Assembly: GCA_023376005.1 (NCBI GenBank)
Contig: CM042157.1
Location: forward strand, 63,382,150-63,446,149
Direction: 5' to 3'
From: Doryteuthis pealeii
Taxonomy: Eukaryota; Mollusca; Cephalopoda; Myopsida; Loliginidae
DNA: 64,000 nucleotides
In this document: piece by piece, positions 1-12,020 of the stretch
How positions within the stretch are numbered: the stretch's first letter is position 1
Layout of the letters: every line of letters starts with the position of its first letter
Made by a program: the position numbers and the translations under genes
Notes under the pieces: generated by a model
Database searches by the model: none
Seen by the model: the letters and a program-made list of their open reading frames with translations, nothing else
What the model was told of the DNA's origin: nothing

Positions 1-1170
1 CAAATATTCCAGGCCATATCACCATCACCTTCAATTTTTCTGAAATTTTGTACATGTGTGGACGTGTTAAAGTTAGACATTCCCCAAAATTGACTTCTAA
101 TTCCAAAATTGGCGGAGTTATGTTGATTTTAACTCGACAAATTTGGGGGGGGGTCGCGAAAAATGGCGACTTTTGTCACCTATTTTATCTGTAAAATGAA
201 TTCTAGTGCCTCCCTACTCCTAAGAATTGGTTTATAAAAACATTTTTGCCAGAGGAATCCAAAAATTCTATCCAAAAAGTCTTAAAGTCAACCAATTTTA
301 AGTTATTGATGACTTCTGATTTTATCATAGCAAGATCAATATCCCAATGTGGCACTGAATGTATGACAAAGATTTTTTTCTTTATTATTTCATATCTATT
401 GAACATTATTTGTACCAAAAGGATAGTTTGGTTTTGTTCAGAAGCAACTAAAAAAATTGTAAAATTTCCCATTTCAATTTTTCTGAAATTTTGTCCAGAT
501 GTGGACTAACGTAAAAACAGACAATCACCAAAATTTGTACTTCAAATTCCAAAAATTGGCGGAATTAGTCGAATTTTTAAAATTTGGTGGTCGGTAGCAA
601 ACAATGGCGACTTTTTTGTAATCTATTTTTGTCTGTAAAATTAGTTCTATAGCTTCCCTACTCCTAAAAATGCTTTATAGAAGCATTTTTTGCCTAAGGA
701 ATCAGAAAAGTTTGAAATTTAACCAGTTTTAAATTATTAACGATTTCCGATTTGCAAAATTTAACTGATGTTGTAGCTTCGGTTCTGTGCACACACCAAA
801 CTATCTTTTGGTAAAAATAAGGAGAAAAGATATGTAAAATATAATAGAAAACATTTCTTGCCTTAGATTCAGTACCAATTGGGATATGATCTTGCGATGA
901 AAAAAATCAGATGTTTGAAACAATAAGCGGACCTGCGTTTGAATTCAGATTCGCTCCGAAACAAATTTTACTTGATACAAGGAAATAAATCTTTATCAAT
1001 AATTAATTTGTAGTAAGAGTTACTTCCCTTGGTTTAATATTCTACTTATTTAATACAGAATGATAAAAAACAAAAAATAATCCGGCAAATTTCTAAATTT
1101 TTTTGAATTGTAGAGAAATTTAATTCCGAAATTATAATTTTCAACTCATTTAAAAAAAATCTTAATAATA
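1..1170 (+). repeat. AT-rich X repeat, copy A
   Basis: Non-coding repeat present three times (here, inverted at 6554-7600, direct at 10789-11980). It is built of two diverged units of roughly 430-460 bp, each with the phrase ATTGGTTTATAxAAGCATTTTTGC. The frames translated from it are not protein-like. Confidence 0.7.
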
Positions 1171-1193
1171 AAGATTTTTAATAATTCATTATA

Positions 1194-2100
1194 AACTAGC
1201 AGAGCTACCCGGCGTTGCCTAGAGGTTAAAAAATAATAAAAATTATTCACTTGTTATATATGTTTATGTATAGATAATAAAAATTTGTGCCATTATATTA
1301 TGTGGCCTACCCGGTTTGAATGTGTCCTACCTCAGTAAGAGTATTCATTTAGATATAGTAGTAGAACAATTTATTGAAACTAATTATTTTTCACAATATT
1401 CAATTTCAAGAAATGCAATTCACTCATAAGCTGTATATAGTAAAGAATAATTAAAAAGAATTTATCATAATTTACACGAATCAGATATCTATTTAAATTT
1501 TAAAATAGGGTTAGATTAGCAGTTATTATTAACCTTATAATATGCTTTTTATGGTAGGCCACATACTATAAGAGATTTCATTAGACCACATCTATAAATT
1601 GGTTACCAAAAATTATTTTCTATATATTTGTTTTATCTTTTATCTTTATATATTTTTTTTTGAAGTTGTTTATTTTTATTATTATTCTCGTTTGTATGTT
1701 TTTATTATATTTTATCTTTATTAATTTCTTAGTTTTTAATCATTTTCTAATTATTTTTAATTTTTCAAAATATTCTTGATTTATACTCTTATTTATTTGC
1801 TTTCTTATAGAAAATGAGGAATAAAATTTTTACAAAAGCAGGGTGTGGATTTATTGAACTTTGGTGTTTGCCGGTCTCCATCAATTTCCCTTTATATGGT
1901 AATCTGAATTGAAACTTCATGAAACCATTTTTTAGGGGGGGTGTACACATGTGACGGTGTGGTGGGTGATAGTCTTTTTTTTTTTGTCTTTTTTCGAGAG
2001 ATATATTGTTATTTTGGAGGAGGGTGATACATTGTCACTCATTAATTTGAATATATATTTTATTAACAAGTATATCCTGTTGGAGAGCATGGATATCCTT
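1194..2100 (-). mobile_element. Helitron-2-like element, copy A
   Basis: Starts CTAGCAGAGCTACCCGGCG, the reverse complement of a typical Helitron 3' end (hairpin then CTAG). The body is AT-rich and non-coding; its 5' end was not found. Partner of 12021. Confidence 0.55.
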
Positions 2101-2279
2101 GTTTCAAAGAAACACTGACTTAACCCATCCAAGCACGCGCACACACACACACATTGTGCTACAAGAGAATTCTTTGAATCTTACCAAGACTTCATCCTTT
2201 GTTATTTCCAATTTGTTTCATACTAGAAAAAAAATAGAGGGGGGAAATAAAGATTTAACTCAACAAGTTTTTGTTGAGG

Positions 2280-2760
2280 GGCCCAAAAAGAAGCGAGTCC
2301 AATGCCTTCTCGCAGGCTAAACTTTCTCTTTGTAAACACCGAGCTTCTTCTTCTTCTTCGTTGTTGTCGAATCCTCTAAGCAGCTACTGTAGCAACACAT
2401 GTTTCTGCACTCACCGCTTTCTGGGTGTTTCCTTCTATTTATAACAGGTCTGCTTCTATCATCCGGCTCTGTGCTTCACATACAGGACTGTCAACTCAAT
2501 CCCAGTGCCGGAATGCCGCAGCTATCATCCAGGCATCTGGCGTTCACATATGGGACAGTGGCATCTTGATTCCGGTGCCCGCGCCAAATGGGGCTGGCCT
2601 TTTCTCATTTGAAGGACACGCGTTCGATCCTATGTCATCCTCAGACAGGCAAAGCCTAGCCACTTCCTTCAAGAATACAGCAAGTTTTCATGCCCGCCAC
2701 TCAACTTGTGTTCTCTGTCACACGTACTTCATTGCTGTAGATTGATAATCTGATTTGGTA
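2280..2760 (+). repeat. GC-richer repeat block, copy A
   Basis: Counterpart of 13110-13560. No coding frame supported. Confidence 0.6.
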
Positions 2761-2994
2761 ATCTGAACATTAGCTACATAAATGAGAGTAATCTCACCTT
2801 GTTTGTTTCATTTGAGGAAGCTTCTGTTTTGGTTGGCCATTTTCATTTCACCGCTAAATCTACACTGAAAATATGAATTTCATAAATGTGTTCTATAAAA
2901 CAATAAGTTCATTTCAAATAATGTGCAAGCACAATTAAGAACACATTTTATCTTTTTGTGTTAAACATGCAGTTGTATTGATTTGAACAAATTC

Positions 2995-3550
2995 GTATTT
3001 TAGGTAGTAATATCTCATCCACAGAAAGTGATGTTGATGCACGCATATGAGAAGGCATGGTCCCGCTATAAACAACTGTCAGTTATATGGAAGTCAAGAC
3101 CTCCCACAAGTTTGAGCGACATTTCTTCTAGGCATGGTGGTGTCGGTGCTGTTGTATGGACTGCACCACTTGGACCTTGACAAGGCACCTGGAAAAATAG
3201 ACTAGATGGGAGTGCCACAGGATGCTGCATGTGATCTTGAACAAATAGTGAAGCAACATCCTACAGAAGCAGATGTACGACCACATGCCCCTCTTGACAA
3301 AAAAACATCCGAGTAAGGTGAACAAGACATGCTGGACACTGCTGGAGAAGTAGGACGACGTAATAAGTGACGTCCTTCTGTGAAACCGCGCACATGACAT
3401 ACTAGTGCGGAGTCCAGCAAAGACCTACATAGACCAGCTATGTGCGGATGCAGCATCTTGCGGAGGACCTCCCGAGGTCAATGAGTGATAGGAGGGTTGT
3501 GAGAGATTGTCATGGATATCCGCGCTACTGGCGCGACATGATGATGATAT
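2995..3550 (+). mobile_element. LINE beta fragment, copy A
   Basis: Same reverse transcriptase C-terminal fragment as 13864-14410 but with more frameshifts. Confidence 0.75.
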
Positions 3551-3639
3551 CATACAAAAGTCACAATGCATTCCCCCTTCCCCCACAAAAAAAAAAAAGA
3601 AAGAAATGTATTCCACAAAGTGACAATGTATATAAAAAA

Positions 3640-4800
3640 GGGGTTATTTCCTATAAATCTAATCATAAACAAAGGAGAGACCACTCTTGACCTGATAAAT
3701 TATTTATTTATTATGATCTTACTAGAAAAAAGAAGACTGGGTTAGGGTCAGGGCTTACGGTTAGTTTAAACTCTTTAACCTAATCCTGTTGAGAATTTCC
3801 TAAGTCACAGCCCAATTTCTATAACTACTATCAAAAATGGATAAAAAATGTGTGTTTCATTAAAACTTACCTGTTATTACCTTAAATTAAAAGACTTCTA
3901 AATATGTTTAAATTACATTTTAAACAAAGGCTTTCATTGGGGTAGATTAGGAAAATGAATGTGATTCCGGTGCGGTGGAATCAGGTGGTAAGGATGTTAA
4001 GAGTTAACTTAGCTCCTAACCACCTCGATTCCACCTGGCCGAACCAGCTAGTCTCATTCATTTTCCTATCCGCCCAAACGATAGCTTTTGTTTAAATTGT
4101 AATACTATTAAACATATTTAGAAGTCTTTGATTTAAGGAAATAACAGGTAATTTTAGATGCAAAGGTCATTTTATCCATTTTTTCATATATCCTTTATAG
4201 GAATGGGCTCTGGACTTGTTTAAATGTAATATTTAACATATTTAGAATGTCTTGATTTAAGGGAAATAACAGTAATTTTAGATGCAAAGGTCATTTTTAG
4301 CCATTTTTTCATATATCCTATAAAGGAATGGGCTCTGGACTTTGTTTAATGTAATATTAACATATTGAAAGTCTTTGATTTAAGGGAAATAACAGGTAGA
4401 TTTTAGATGCAAAGGTCATTTTTTTAGCCATTTTTCATATATCCTTATAGGAATGGAGGCTCTGGACTTTGTTTAAATGTAATATTAAACATATTTAGAA
4501 AGTCTTTGATTTAAGGAAACTAACAGGTAATTGTTAGATGCAAAGGTCATTTTTTAAGCCATTTTTTCATATATCCTTAATAGGAATGGGCTCTGGACTT
4601 TGTTTAATTATATAAACATATTTAGAAGTCTTTGATTTAGAGGAAATAACAGGTAATTTATGATGGCCAAAGGTACATTTGTTAGCCATATTTTTCATAT
4701 ATCCCTGTATAGTAATGCTCTGTAACTTAGAAAATTGTCAACGAGATGTTAAGAGTTAAAATAATTATCAGTCAAGAGTGCGTTCCCCTTGTTTATGTTA
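3640..4800 (+). mobile_element. hAT MITE family 2 with nested TTAA MITE and tandem expansion, copy A
   Basis: Outer element GGTTATTTCCTATAA...; an inner element begins ACTCTTTAACC. From about 4090 to 4740 a unit of roughly 125-130 bp (TTTAGAAGTCTTTGATTTAA ... CATATATCCTTATAGGAATG) is repeated about five times; copy B has about two. Confidence 0.7.
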
Positions 4801-5127
4801 AACTTCTAGGAAAATAACCAAAAACATATCATTTAAAAAAGAAAGAAAAAATTTACCTATTGGCAACAAAATCAGCAAAACACATTTTCTAATTAAAAAC
4901 AAGCATTTAATGCATAAAACAAGATGTGCCTCGCCAACCGTCATTGAAGAAACATTCCAAATTTATCAGCAGGTTGAATGTCATCATAACAATAACAATG
5001 ATCTCTTTCTCTATCACAGGAAATTTTATGGCCCCAATGTTTTTTTTTTGTCTGTTTGTCTCTTGAGTTTTTATTTATTATTTTTTTGTCATTTTAAGAC
5101 AGTAGAGGAAAAAAATCATGAACTTGG

Positions 5128-5355
5128 TTACGTCATATCTTTTTCTTTTTGGTCCGGAGGTTCCATGGTAGTCTCATCTTCCGGAACCAGGAAACAATAT
5201 TCCTTCATTTTGGTCTTCGGAATTCTTGTAGCCGATACCTGTCACCTTCCGCTTTCTAAAGTGCGCGGGTCTTAGCATGGCTACACCACTTGTCTTGCTT
5301 TGGAGGTGTTCCCCAGTCGAAGATACTAACTACTGACCGACCAGCTTTCTGGCAG
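5128..5355 (-). pseudogene. RPP30: Frameshifted duplicate of the last RPP30 exon
   Basis: 228 nt matching 15673-15896 throughout, with many 1-2 nt indels (net +4), so the frame is lost repeatedly. The acceptor context (GGCAG followed by CTA on the plus strand) is kept. It belongs to the 1-6545 direct copy. Either a decayed partial duplicate or a poorly polished alternative haplotype; the indel-dominated differences favour the second. Confidence 0.85.
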
Positions 5356-5392
5356 CTAACAAATAAAATGGTAACAGTTTATTTTTAATAGA

Positions 5393-5394
5393 AT
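5393..5394. other. Empty Helitron target site
   Basis: AATAGAA|TATTCCCAG is exactly the two flanks of 15936-16563 joined, with the AT dinucleotide restored. Confidence 0.93.
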
Positions 5395-5577
5395 ATTCCC
5401 AGATTGTTAAAAAAAAAAATAAAAAAAAAAAAAAAATAAATAAAAAATACACAAAATATATCCATCCTTCTGCCCTATGTAATATCCCTTAAAAAGGCAA
5501 ACTTGTGGTTTTTCACTGAAATACTAATAATTTCCTTGGAATCAATTTGAATCTCAACATTTTTCAAGTGGGATTAG

Positions 5578-6037
5578 GTTTATGTAGCGTTAGCTTTCGT
5601 ATGTTTGCCTGGGAGAATTGTCTGCCGGCATTTAGTTTGCTGGTCGCCGCGCTAGGGGGCTATAGATTAAGCGCGGGTTCAAACCCTTTCGCCTCTTTGT
5701 CTCTGTTCCCTGATTACTACGAGAACACATGGGTGTAGTTTTAAGGTCTATACCCCGTCTTGTTGGCAGCTTTTGGTCCCAGTTTACATTAACTGTAAGT
5801 TCCTTAACACAGCGCATGGACTATCCCTAAGTCTCATGTCTGTGGCTTTTATATGTAATCATTGTACCATTCATAATGTGTGTATCTAATCTGTCTTATG
5901 ATATCTTTTTAAACCTATGTACTTTGTATCTCGTCAAATTCCATTGTCTGCTAACTATATTAAATGTTTTGTCTGTCAACCATTCGTCGGAGTTTTGTAT
6001 TCAAAGTATAATAACTTTTGGAAACCTTTTCTTACAG
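5578..6037 (+). mobile_element. 460-bp insertion present only in copy A
   Basis: Starts GTTTATGT after ATTAG and ends TTTTCTTACAG before GTATTT; copy B reads straight across. It carries a tRNA-like GCGGGTTCAAACCC B box (about 5677), so it may be SINE-derived. Its ends look like an intron (GT...polypyrimidine-AG). Confidence 0.6.
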
Positions 6038-6225
6038 GTATTTGTCAAGGAAATAACTAATACTGGATAACTTGTTATAAAGTTGGGGGTTGCATTTTAT
6101 CCAAAGAATCTTGTGGAATTTGTTACATGGGTGGAAAAAGAAACTGGAACATACATTTTACAGAAATTTTTAATCTGAAAAGCTGATTAAATCAGCTCAT
6201 TTTGCAGTTATACGATCTGTTTTCT

Positions 6226-6535
6226 CGCGTTAACCCGAACATAGCTACATAAATGGAGAATCTCCCCTTGTTTTTCCACCTTAGAAGCCCGCCTGTTTTA
6301 GTAGGCCATTTCATTTCACCATAAATTCTACACTGAAAATACACATTTGTTCCAAATCAATTAAAACTGCCATGTTTAACACAAAAAGTATCAAAAATTG
6401 TCTTAATAACAATTAATTCATTTCAAATAATCGCAAACACAAATAAGCTGAAACAAACAAGGAGAGGTTACTCTTATATGCAGCTAATGTTCAGATTTTA
6501 CACTGTTTCTACACCACAGCTATCTGTGTATACTA
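6226..6535 (+). mobile_element. hAT MITE family 1, copy A version
   Basis: Counterpart of 16920-17186 with degraded termini. Confidence 0.65.
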
Positions 6536-7619
6536 TTGAGTTTCTTATTCAAAAATCATTTTATAAAGATTTATTTCCCTTGTATCAAGTAAAACCTGTT
6601 TCGGAGCGATATTTGAATTCAATCGCAGTTAAAGGGTGCCGCTTATTGTGTCATACATCATCTGATTTTTTCATAGCAAGATCAATATCCCGATATGACA
6701 CTGAAACTAAGACAAAATGTTTTTCTATTATTATTTCACATATCTTTCTCCTTATTTTTACCAAAAAGATAGTTTGGTGTGTGCATAGAACTGAAGCTAC
6801 AACATCAGTTAAAGTTTTGCAAATCGGAAAACATTAATAATTTAAAACTGGTTAACTTTCAAACTTTTCTGATAGCATTTTTGGATTCCTTAGGCAAAAA
6901 TGCTTCTATAAAATGCTTCTATAAACCAATTTTTAGGAGTATGGAAGCTATAGAACTCATTTTACAGACAAAAATAGATTACAAAAAGTCGCCATTGTTT
7001 GCTACCGACCACAAATTTTTAAAAATTCGACTTAATTCCGCCAATTTTTTGGAATTTGAAGCACAAATTTTGGGGATTGTCTGTTTTTACGTTAGTCCAC
7101 ATCTGGACAAAATTTCAGAAAAATTGAAATGAAAAATTTTAACAAAATTTTTTTCGCTTCTGAACAAAAACCAAACTATCCTTTTGGTACAAATAATATT
7201 CAATAGATATGAAATAATAATAGAAAAAAATCTTTGTTATAGATTCAGTGCCACATTGGGATACTGATCTTGCTATGATAAAATCAGAAGTCATCAATAA
7301 CTTAAAATTGGTTGACTTTAAGACTTTTTGGATAGCATTTTTGGATTCCTCTAGCAAAAATGCTTTTATAAACCAATTCTTAGGAGTAGGGAGGCACTAG
7401 AATTCATTTTTCAGATAGAAATAGGTGACAAAAGTCGCCATTTTTCACGACGACCCCCCCCCCCCTCAAATTTGTTGAGTTAAAATCGATATATCCCTCG
7501 CCAATTCTTGGAATTGGAAGCTCAAATTTTGGGGAATGTCTAACTTTAACAGTCCACACCTGTACAAAATTTCAGAAAAATTGAAGGTGATGGGTGATAT
7601 GGCCCGGAGGATATAACAT

Positions 7620-7975
7620 GGAATTACCCATATTGCTTAAGGATGGAACCTTGGCAGCTGAGCTGATTGCCCAATCCCTATTGCCCTAAGCCTTTTTATG
7701 AGGTTCCAGTTCTGGAGCTCTGGGGAATGTGGAGTACCCTTCATCACCATTACTTCCAGATCCACTCTAACCAGGAGTGGTAGTATTTGCTATAATTCCA
7801 TCTATGGGTTAAATAAAAAGAATGAGTTTTAAAAAAATGTGCTAATAAAAATTGAGTTTTAAAAAAATGAGTATCCATCAAGAATGAATAAAAGAAAAGA
7901 AACGTCTTTGGCATAAAATAACTCAACAGGGGTTGACATGCCATAAAACTCAACCAACTAACCAACCAACCAATA
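7620..7975 (-). repeat. SINE3-like repeat in left palindrome arm
   Basis: Mirror of 10425-10795; same family core. Confidence 0.8.
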
Positions 7976-8093
7976 TATATATATGTACATCTATATCTAT
8001 TTTCACACACACACACACATATACATATATATATATACATACATACATATACCCACGCATACAGGCACACACACACACACATATATATACACA

Positions 8094-8213
8094 CTGGGCT
8101 CTTTAAACTTGGCTAGGCAACCAGTCTAGGAGAAGGAAAACTCTGAATTCAAACCTATTAAACTCTGCTTAAGAAATTGACCTTGTTCACATCCTGCTTG
8201 TGTGGTGGGGTTG

Positions 8214-8215
<2 letters not shown>
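8094..8215 (+). mobile_element. SINE2 tail (mirrored at 10186-10303)
   Basis: CTGGGCTCTTTAAACTTGGC to the GTGTGGTGGGGTTGG end, followed by a TA microsatellite. Confidence 0.8.

Positions 8216-8268
<53 letters not shown>
8215..8268. repeat. TA microsatellite (mirrored at 10133-10182)
   Basis: Pure TA run in the left palindrome arm. Confidence 0.95.
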
Positions 8269-8269
<1 letters not shown>

Positions 8270-8302
8270 CAATAGCATAATCTTTACAGATCACTGCCGT
8301 CC

Positions 8303-9146
8303 CTCACAATCCTATAACCGCACCACCAGAACCTTTCCTCTCATGAGCCCTCAAATGACTCATCAATCTTGCTGCAGATCCACAAAGTTTGATGCAAATA
8401 TGACATAGGAAGGACGTCTTTCCCACTGGATCAGATGATAAAATTTGATGCTTATGTACCACTATATGCCTCTTAAAACCAGAAGCTGACTTACAAATTG
8501 CACAAGACACATTGTTTGTTCCTGGAGTTTGCATGAATTGTCCCTGATGAGATTTCCTATGATTGACATATCCAGGCTTTGAATGCAGAATCTGACCACA
8601 TGTTTAACATTTCCAACTCTCTGTGTTCTCACCAATATGACAGGTGTATCCCTTTCGAAGTTGATGCTTGAGATTTTCATGCTCAATTCTTTCACTCTCA
8701 AAACTGCTAAAGCCATCATCCACATGAATTCTCCAGTCAGTTCTCTTCAATGCCAGCTTCTCCCAGTTGTCAGGATCTATTTTTATTTTTACAAGGTTGT
8801 TTTTTAAGTAATCCTTATACCTCTTCCAAGGCTTATGCTGTGGCCTTTTGCCATCATGCAGCTGACCGTAAAGGAGTTGCTTTGGCATTCTAACATCACT
8901 CATACTCACCTGCCCATCGTATTTGAGCCATTATGATGAGAGTTTTGATGCTTGTGCATCCTGCCGTTATAAGGACTTCTGTGTGTCCACTTGATGTTTA
9001 GAATGCGTCTTAAACGTTTTGATGAAAGGGTTGAAGAATTTTTAAATGTCTTCAAACAATGTCCATGTTTCCGAGGAATACAATAGAACACTCAACACGC
9101 ATGACTTATAAACCTTCAATTTTATGGGTAATGCTGGTATTAGACC
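8303..9146 (-). mobile_element. LINE alpha 3' end (left arm mirror)
   Basis: Inverted twin of 9256-10100 with the same peptide blocks on the minus strand and the same zinc-finger remnants. Confidence 0.85.
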
Positions 9147-9255
9147 TTCACGTACTTGGGAAGTACACTGCCTTGTGAGAGCCCTTTAGATGCTGAGATT
9201 CGCCTGCTCATCTAGAAGGCATCTGTGGCCTATGGAAGGCTTGAAAAATGGTTAT
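9147..9255. other. Palindrome spacer
   Basis: 109 bp of unique sequence between the two inverted arms; pairing stops at GGTATTAGACC (ends 9146) and GGTCTAATACC (starts 9256). Nothing recognisable inside. Confidence 0.9.
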
Positions 9256-10100
9256 GGTCTAATACCAGCATTACCCATAAAATTGAAGGTTTATAAGTCA
9301 TGCGTGTTGAGTGTTCTATTGTATTCCTCGGAAACATGGACATTGTTTTGAAGACATTTAAAAATTCTTCAACCCTTTCATCAGAAACGTTTAAGACGCA
9401 TTCTAAACATCAAGTGGACACACAGAAGTCCTTATAACGGCAGGATGCACAAGCATCAAAACTCTCATCATAATGGCTCAAATACGATGGGCAGGTGAGT
9501 ATGAGTGATGTTAGAATGCCAAAGCAACTCCTTTACGGTCAGCTGCATGATGGCAAAAGGCCACAGCATAAGCCTTGGAAGAGGTATAAGGATTACTTAA
9601 AAAACAACCTTGTAAAAATAAAAATAGATCCTGACAACTGGGAGAAGCTGGCATTGAAGAGAACTGACTGGAGAATTCATGTGGATGATGGCTTTAGCAG
9701 TTTTGAGAGTGAAAGAATTGAGCATGAAAATCTCAAGCATCAACTTCGAAAGGGATACACCTGTCATATTGGTGAGAACAGAGAGTTGGAAATGTTAAAC
9801 ATGTGGTCAGATTCTGCATTCAAAGCCTGGATATGTCAATCATAGGAAATCTCATCAGGGACAATTCATGCAAACTCCAGAACAAAACAATGTGTCTTGT
9901 GCAATTTGTAAGTCAGCTTCTGGTTTTAAGAGGCATATAGTGGTACATAAGCATCAAATTTTATCATCTGATCCAGTGGGAAAGACGTCCTTCTATGTCA
10001 TATTTGCATCAAACTTTGTGGATCTGCAGCAAGATTGATGAGTCATTTGAGGGCTCATGAGAGGAAAGGTTCTGGTGGTGCGGTTATAGGATTGTGAGGG
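9256..10100 (+). mobile_element. LINE alpha 3' end: RT C-terminus plus C2H2 zinc fingers (right arm)
   Basis: Degenerate non-LTR retrotransposon C-terminus. Diagnostic stretches are VRMPKQLLYGQLHDGKRP and PWKRYKDYLKNNLVKIKID followed by DNWEKLALKRTDWR, the usual tail after the reverse transcriptase of many invertebrate LINEs. Downstream, across frameshifts, are C2H2 finger remnants; the last reads CHIC, 12 residues, H, 3 residues, H (10004-10070), then a stop near 10099. A TA microsatellite follows. Inactive. Confidence 0.85.
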
Positions 10101-10131
10101 ACGGCAGTGATCTGTAAAGATTATGCTATTG

Positions 10132-10185
<54 letters not shown>

Positions 10186-10424
10186 CAACCCCACCACACA
10201 AGCAGGATGTGAACAAGGTCAATTTCTTAAGCAGAGTTTAATAGGTTTGAATTCAGAGTTTTCCTTCTCCTAGACTGGTTGCCTAGCCAAGTTTAAAGAG
10301 CCAGTGTGTATATATATGTGTGTGTGTGTGTGCCTGTATGCGTGGGTATATGTATGTATGTATATATATATATGTATATGTGTGTGTGTGTGTGAAAATA
10401 GATATAGATGTACATATATATATA

Positions 10425-10795
10425 TTGGTTGGTTGGTTAGTTGGTTGAGTTTTATGGCATGTCAACCCCTGTTGAGTTATTTTATGCCAAAGACGTTTCT
10501 TTTCTTTTATTCATTCTTGATGGATACTCATTTTTTTTAAAACTCAATTTTTATTAGCACATTTTTTTAAAACTCATTCTTTTTATTTAACCCATAGATG
10601 GAATTATAGCAAATACTACCACTCCTGGTTAGAGTGGATCTGGAAGTAATGGTGATGAAGGGGTACTCCACATTCCCCAGAGCTCCAGAACTGGAACCTC
10701 ATAAAAAGGCTTAGGGCAATAGGGATTGGGCAATCAGCTCAGCTGCCAAGGTTCCATCCTTAAGCAATATGGGTAATTCCATGTTATATCCTCCG
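10425..10795 (+). repeat. SINE3-like repeat in right palindrome arm
   Basis: GGTTGGTTGGTTAGTTGGTT head, then ACCACTCCTGGTTAGAGTGG core. Confidence 0.8.
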
Positions 10796-12020
10796 GGCCA
10801 TATCACCCATCACCTTCAATTTTTCTGAAATTTTGTACAGGTGTGGACTGTTAAAGTTAGACATTCCCAAAATTTGAGCTTCCAATTCCAAGAATTGGCG
10901 AGGGGATATATCGATTTTAACTCAACAAATTTGAGGGGGGGGGGGGTCGTCGTGAAAAAATGGCGACTTTTGTCACCTATTTCTATCTGAAAAATGAATT
11001 CTAGTGCCTCCCTACTCCTAAGAATTGGTTTATAAAAGCATTTTTGCTAGAGGAATCCAAAAATGCTATCCAAAAAGTCTTAAAGTCAACCAATTTTAAG
11101 TTATTGATGACTTCTGATTTTATCATAGCAAGATCAGTATCCCAATGTGGCACTGAATCTATAACAAAGATTTTTTTCTATTATTATTTCATATCTATTG
11201 AATATTATTTGTACCAAAAGGATAGTTTGGTTTTTGTTCAGAAGCGAAAAAATTTTGTTAAAATTTTTCATTTCAATTTTTCTGAAATTTTGTCCAGATG
11301 TGGACTAACGTAAAAACAGACAATCCCCAAAATTTGTGCTTCAAATTCCAAAAAATTGGCGGAATTAAGTCGAATTTTTAAAATTTGGGTGGTCGGTAGC
11401 AAACAATGGCGACTTTTTTGTAATCTATTTTTGTCTGTAAAATGAGTTCTATAGCTTCCATACTCCTAAAAATTGGTTTATAGAAGCATTTTATAGAAGC
11501 ATTTTTGCCTAAGGAATCCAAAAATGCTATCAGAAAAGTTTGAAAGTTAACCAGTTTTAAATTATTAATGTTTTCCGATTTGCAAAATTTTAACTGATGT
11601 TGTAGCTTCAGTTCTATGCACACACCAAACTATCTTTTTGGTAAAAATAAGGAGAAAGATATGTAAAATAATAATAGAAAACATTTTGTCTTAGTTTCAG
11701 TGTCATATCGGGATATTGATCTTGCTATGAAAAAATCAGATGTTAAACAATAAGCGGCACCTGCGATTGAATTCAAATATCGCTCCGAAACAGGTTTTAC
11801 TTGATACAAGGGAAATAAATCTTTATAAAATGATTAATTTGTAGTAAGAGTTACTTCCCTTGGTTTAATATTTACTTATTTTACAGAATGATAAAAAACA
11901 AAAAATAATCCGGGCAAATTTTAAATTTTTTGAATTGTAGAGAAATTTAATTCCAAAAACAATTTTCAACTCATTTAAAAAAAAATCTTAATAATAAAGA
12001 TTTTTAATAATTTATTATAA

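Larger units (their letters stand above)
1..6545 (+). repeat. Direct copy A of 10789-17230
   Basis: Collinear with 10789-17230 from end to end: shared AT-rich opening, Helitron-like 3' end, LINE fragment, MITE composite, RPP30 last exon and intron. Differences are dominated by small indels, plus two large ones: the Helitron at 15936-16563 is absent here, and a 460-bp insert at 5578-6037 is absent there. The copy may continue left of the window. Confidence 0.9.
6554..9146 (-). repeat. Left arm of large palindrome
   Basis: Reverse complement of 9256-11835 at very high identity; translations of the two arms are almost identical, with a rare 1-bp indel such as near 8620. It contains, inverted, the AT-rich X repeat, SINE3, a SINE2 tail, a TA microsatellite and the LINE alpha 3' end. 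Confidence 0.95.
9256..11835 (+). repeat. Right arm of large palindrome
   Basis: Mirror of 6554-9146, ending at TTTATAAAATGATT. Its last kilobase (10789-11835) is also the start of copy B. Confidence 0.95.
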
